Program-made: the position numbers and the translations under genes | The notes under the pieces: model-generated | Told to the model about the DNA's origin: nothing | Databases searched by the model: none | What the model saw: the letters and a program-made list of their open reading frames with translations, nothing else | Shown: piece after piece, positions 61,185-64,000 of the stretch | How the letters are laid out: each line of letters begins with the position of its first letter | Numbering within the stretch: position 1 is the stretch's first letter | DNA from: Micromonospora sp. NBC_01796 | GTDB taxonomy: Bacteria > Actinomycetota > Actinomycetes > Mycobacteriales > Micromonosporaceae | Assembly: GCF_035917455.1 (NCBI RefSeq) | Contig: NZ_CP109078.1 | Location: 3,720,001-3,784,000, forward strand | DNA: 64,000 nt | Direction: 5' to 3'

Positions 61185-62090
61185 TCAGGCGAAGAAGAGG
61201 GTGATCGGCAGGGCGACCAGGGTCGTCGCGACGGCGAGACTGGTCAGGCCGCGTACCCACGGGCGGGGACCGGTGACCAGCAGGCGCTGCACCCGCGCGT
61301 CCAGGTGCGCGTCGGCGAGGCCGAGAGCGCCGGCCGGGGCCACCCGCGAGCCGGCGGTGGCGAACCGGAGCAGCGCGTTGGCCAGCGGCCCCTCCGCGTG
61401 CAGCCGCCGGGCCTTGTCGTCGGCCCGCATCTCCACCAGCAGCGCCACCGTCTCCGACGCCCGCCGCAGCCAGCCCACCAGGGGCAGCGCCCGGCAGAGC
61501 GCGCTGAACGGCAACAGCACCAGGTCGTGCCGCTCGTCGGCGTGCGCCCGCTCGTGGGTGAGCACCGCCGCCAGTTCGGTGCGGTCCAGCAGGTCCAGGG
61601 TGCCGGCGCTGACCACAACCGTCGGCCGCATCCCCGGCAGGCAGTACGCCGCCGCGCTCGGGTGGTCGAGCACCAGCGCGCCCGGCGCGGCCGGATCATC
61701 CCGACCCACCAGGTCGAGCAACTGCCGGTGCCGGGTCTGCACGCGTACGGCGCTGACCAGGCCCCGTACGGTCGAGCCGAGCAGGGCGGTGGCGATACCG
61801 AAGCCGACCCCGACGAGTGCGAGCTGGGTCACGCCCAGCCCGGCCGGCAGGGTTCCGTGCCACAGGTCACGGACCAGGTGCAGCAGCGCGCTCCCAATCC
61901 CCTCGTCATAGGCGGCCAGTCCGATCGACATCGGCAGCCCGATCGCGCAGAGCCCCAGGGCCAGCCCGATCGCCTGCCAGCAGATGATCGCCACCCGTGG
62001 ACTGCGCGCGGTCCAGGTGGAGCGGAGCAGCACCGTGGCGGTGAGGTAGCACGCCACGGCCGTACCGGCGAGATGGGCGGCGTACGTCAT
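61185..62090 (-). CDS. M56-family membrane metallopeptidase (BlaR1-like)
   Basis: 301 aa. Three membrane helices in the first 110 residues (for example AIGLALGLCAIGLPMSIGLAA and LALVGVGFGIATALLG) and one near the C-terminus (LTSLAVATTLVALPITLFFA) surround a cytosolic zinc protease domain with VLTHERAHADERHDL (HExxH). There is no penicillin-binding sensor domain, unlike BlaR1/MecR1. It lies 4 bases after blaI, so the pair probably forms a signal-protease/repressor module in which the peptidase relieves BlaI repression. The signal is unknown. Confidence 0.92.
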   Translation of the reverse strand: MTYAAHLAGTAVACYLTATVLLRSTWTARSPRVAIICWQAIGLALGLCAIGLPMSIGLAAYDEGIGSALLHLVRDLWHGTLPAGLGVTQLALVGVGFGIATALLGSTVRGLVSAVRVQTRHRQLLDLVGRDDPAAPGALVLDHPSAAAYCLPGMRPTVVVSAGTLDLLDRTELAAVLTHERAHADERHDLVLLPFSALCRALPLVGWLRRASETVALLVEMRADDKARRLHAEGPLANALLRFATAGSRVAPAGALGLADAHLDARVQRLLVTGPRPWVRGLTSLAVATTLVALPITLFFA

Positions 62091-62094
62091 GGTC

Positions 62095-62478
62095 TCAACC
62101 CTGCCGGTCCGCTGCCTCGTCGGTCAGTGCGGCCCGCAGCACCTCGGCCTCGGTGCCGGTGACCGACCGGGCGAACCGCACCAGGGCGGCGTCCCGGCTG
62201 CCGGCGAGGTCGAGCGCGTCCAGCATCAGCCGGGCGATGTGCGCCTCACGGGTGGCCGCCGGACGGTAACTCCACGCCCGGCCTTCCCGTTCCCGCTCCA
62301 CCATGCCTTTGCCGGCCAGCCGGTCGAGCACGGTCATCACCGTCGTGTACGCCAACTCGCGCTCGCTCAGGGCGTCGGCGACCTCCCGTACGGTGACCCC
62401 CGCGCCGCTGGTCGAACCGGCGGTCCGGTCCCAGAGCACGTCCATCACCGCACGTTCGAGGTCACCCAGTCGTGTCAC
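62095..62478 (-). CDS. blaI: BlaI/MecI-family transcription repressor
   Basis: 127 aa winged-helix repressor. RLGDLERAVMDVLWDRTAG (about 3-21), VTVREVADALSERELAYTTVMTVLDRLAGKGMVEREREGRAWSYRP (about 28-73), then a dimerisation helix region. GTG 62478. A 17-bp box of the type found twice in the cydA promoter begins 10 bases upstream of the start, suggesting autoregulation and control of the bd oxidase. The M56 peptidase gene follows in the same operon. In mycobacteria the homologue is reported to act on its own operon and on ATP synthase genes, so a respiratory link has precedent. Confidence 0.93.
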   Translation of the reverse strand: MTRLGDLERAVMDVLWDRTAGSTSGAGVTVREVADALSERELAYTTVMTVLDRLAGKGMVEREREGRAWSYRPAATREAHIARLMLDALDLAGSRDAALVRFARSVTGTEAEVLRAALTDEAADRQG

Positions 62479-62488
62479 GCGTCCAGCC

Positions 62489-62505
62489 TACTACTCGCCG
62501 TCGTA
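62489..62505. promoter_or_regulatory. BlaI-type box upstream of blaI
   Basis: TACTACTCGCCGTCGTA fits TACTAC-N5-GTCGTA, identical at all 12 defined positions to the boxes before cydA. It lies 10 bases upstream of the blaI start codon. Confidence 0.7.
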
Positions 62506-62531
62506 ACAGCCCAGGTCGCGGGCGGTGACCC

Positions 62532-62729
62532 TCAGGCCCGAGCCGTCTTCGTGGTGTTGAGGAACGTGGCCCACGCGGTGCGGTCGAAGGCGAGTGCCGG
62601 GCCAGAGGGGTCCTTGGAGTCGCGTACGGCGACCGCTTCGGGCAGTTCGGCGATCTCGACGCAGTTCGCGTTGGTGCCGCTGCGGCTGGACTTGCGCCAG
62701 GTGGCGGTCGACAGGTCGGGGGCGGTCAT
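62532..62729 (-). CDS. DUF397 small protein
   Basis: 65 aa. It matches the DUF397 pattern: LSTATWRKSSRSGTNANCVEIAELPEAVAVRDSKDPSGPALAFDRTAWATFL. ATG 62729 gives the normal length and is preferred over an extension to 62771. Such proteins are encoded beside XRE/DUF5753 regulators throughout filamentous actinobacteria and act with them (for example in development and antibiotic control). It starts 7 bases after the XRE gene ends. Confidence 0.93.
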   Translation of the reverse strand: MTAPDLSTATWRKSSRSGTNANCVEIAELPEAVAVRDSKDPSGPALAFDRTAWATFLNTTKTARA

Positions 62730-62736
62730 CCGGGGC

Positions 62737-63585
62737 TCACTCTCGTTCGTGCTCCGTTGCCACCCGCGCAACGAAGTCGACCGACTCGGTGGGGCTCAAG
62801 GCTACCGCCCCGAGCCGCTCCGCTTCCCGCCGGAAGAACGCCACCTGCGGCGCCTCCTCCAAGAACAGTCCGGAGATCTTGTGGTCGAGGTAGACCACCG
62901 ACTTGTTGCGGGGGAAGTCGAAGAGTGCGAATCCGCCGTCGAGCCCGGAGTGCCCGCCGACCGCGAGCGGCACCACCCGCAGGGTGATGTTCGGCCGGTC
63001 CGCCGCCTCGATCAGGTGCCGCAGTTGGCGGGCCATCAGCCGATGGCTGCCGAGTACCCGGCGCAACACCATCTCGTCCATGATCGCCAGAAGTTCCGGC
63101 GGTTGTGGCCGGGTGAGGATCGCCTGCCGGCCGAGGCGGGCCGCGACCCGGGACTGGGCGTCGGACTCCTCGACGCCGCCGTCGCGCATCAGCGCCTGGG
63201 TGTAGTCCGCCGTCTGGAGCAGTCCGGGAATCAGCAGCGGTTCCCAGTTGACGACGGTGGTGGCCTCGGTCTCGAGGCGGATCAACGTACGGGACTCGTC
63301 GGAGAGCCCGCCGATCACCTCCCACCAACCCGACTCGGCGGAACGTTCGGCCAAACCGAGCAGGCGCTTGCGTTCGTCGCCGGTCACGCCGTAGATCACC
63401 AGCAGGGAGGCGACGTCCTCGGCCCGGATGCCCTGGATGCCGTTCTCCATCCGGGACAGCTTCGACGCCTGCCAGTCGAGCCGTGCCGCAACCCGGCGCA
63501 GGGCCAGCTTCTTCGCCTCCCGCAGACCGCGTAACTCGCCGCCGAGCCCACGTCCCACCACGGTTGGCTGATTCGACTTCGCCAT
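62737..63585 (-). CDS. XRE-family regulator with DUF5753 domain
   Basis: 282 aa. The N-terminal HTH reads LGGELRGLREAKKLALRRVAARLDWQASKLSRMENGIQGIRAEDV (about 14-58); the DUF5753 ligand-type domain (about 95-270) includes LLIPGLLQTADYTQALM, RQAILTRPQPPELLAIMDEMVLRR and NITLRVVPLAVGGHSGLDGGFALFDFP. It pairs with the DUF397 gene downstream. It is divergent from the partial gene at the right edge. The upstream gap has TTGACA at 63650-63655 and inverted GTATTG/CAATAC (63648, 63716), candidate control sites. Confidence 0.93.
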   Translation of the reverse strand: MAKSNQPTVVGRGLGGELRGLREAKKLALRRVAARLDWQASKLSRMENGIQGIRAEDVASLLVIYGVTGDERKRLLGLAERSAESGWWEVIGGLSDESRTLIRLETEATTVVNWEPLLIPGLLQTADYTQALMRDGGVEESDAQSRVAARLGRQAILTRPQPPELLAIMDEMVLRRVLGSHRLMARQLRHLIEAADRPNITLRVVPLAVGGHSGLDGGFALFDFPRNKSVVYLDHKISGLFLEEAPQVAFFRREAERLGAVALSPTESVDFVARVATEHERE

Positions 63586-63735
63586 CTCGCGCTCCCGGTT
63601 CCGATCGGCTGGCCGTCACGGTGATCGACTGTTGTCGTCGCGTTGAGTATTGACACTGGTGCCCGGTCAGCGCAAGCATGAGTTCGCAACGTTGCTCGAT
63701 AGTCAGCTCAATCAGCAATACGCCGGGAGGTCGTT

Positions 63736-64000
63736 GTGAACGGGACAGCTTCAGCGAAATACACCCCGCCGTGGGCGCAGCCGTACGACCCGGCGGACTC
63801 GCCGGGGCCGATCGGCTCGGTGCTGGAACGGTTCCGGCGTGGCCGACCCGAGGAGCCGGAACCGAGCGAGGCCGAGGCGGAGGCCGCCCGGTACACGATC
63901 GTGCTGGTGCCACCGGAGGCGGCCGAGGTGGTCGGCTACGACCGCTCCGACGTGGGCCTGCGGATGTACCGGGGCGGGGACTGGGACCACAACCCGGGCG
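63736..64000 (+). CDS. Unknown protein, partial at right edge
   Basis: GTG 63736 with GGGAGG 5 bases upstream opens a frame of at least 88 codons that runs off the window. It begins NGTASAKYTPPWAQPYDPAD, continues with an acidic EEPEPSEAEAEAA stretch and ends RGGDWDHNPG. No family is recognised from the visible part. Its divergent position beside the XRE/DUF397 pair suggests linked regulation. Confidence 0.65.
   Translation, partial: MNGTASAKYTPPWAQPYDPADSPGPIGSVLERFRRGRPEEPEPSEAEAEAARYTIVLVPPEAAEVVGYDRSDVGLRMYRGGDWDHNPG

Overview
This is 64 kb of very GC-rich actinomycete chromosome. Dense coding, GTG/TTG/CTG starts, many ATGA/GTGA/TGATG gene junctions, several apparently leaderless promoters, a complete conservon (cvnABCD) and an XRE/DUF5753-DUF397 pair all point to a filamentous actinobacterium. 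The gene content looks most like Micromonosporaceae; that family assignment is inference, because no rRNA or marker search was possible. There is one tRNA, no rRNA, no CRISPR array and no complete insertion sequence.

Layout. 0-16 kb is mostly core housekeeping: an unknown protein cut by the left edge, a frameshifted tatD, a double AsnC/Lrp regulator, rsmA, ispE, a Uup-like ABC-F ATPase, two tandem DUF4383 membrane proteins, a desaturase-TetR operon, an HTH protein, tRNA-Gln, glmU, prs, rplY and pth. 16-19 kb is a sulfate-assimilation operon (cysQ-cysD-cysN) preceded by a short coupled upstream ORF. 19-28 kb holds galE-galK, a CBS/CorC protein, an ECF sigma factor overlapping a membrane-anchored BNR-repeat protein, trpS, a 2'-5' RNA ligase-like protein and a YihY membrane protein. 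28-30 kb is a divergent TetR/membrane-protein pair with two matching operators. 30-42 kb is a nucleoside uptake and salvage cluster: BMP lipoprotein, ATPase with a CTG start, two permeases, cytidine deaminase, thymidine phosphorylase, then adenosine deaminase and a uridine kinase-like protein. 42-47 kb is the conservon. Convergent to it lies an operon (48.5-52.2 kb) for an acidic protein and an 896-aa protein whose N-terminus resembles an IS110 transposase and whose C-terminus matches the tail of the conservon kinase. 52-62 kb is a cytochrome bd operon (cydA-cydB-cydD-cydC) that may read on into two HAAS-like membrane proteins, with a PadR regulator facing it and a BlaI/M56 sensor-repressor pair beyond. 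The right end has an XRE/DUF397 pair and a partial gene.

Most interesting points. (1) The conservon-linked, apparently domesticated IS110-like protein sharing two tail motifs with CvnA. (2) The cydA promoter, where two mirrored copies of a 17-bp box (TACTAC-N5-GTCGTA) flank and fill the -35/-10 spacer. The same box sits upstream of blaI, and a second box shared with the padR promoter covers the cydA start region; together these suggest a BlaI- and PadR-controlled bd oxidase. (3) A GC-rich 12-bp repeat tract that breaks the tatD frame. (4) An 80-bp insertion flanked by 13-bp direct repeats that has separated two transporter genes. (5) Short upstream ORFs coupled to ispE and cysQ. All functional statements are read from sequence; no database search was run.
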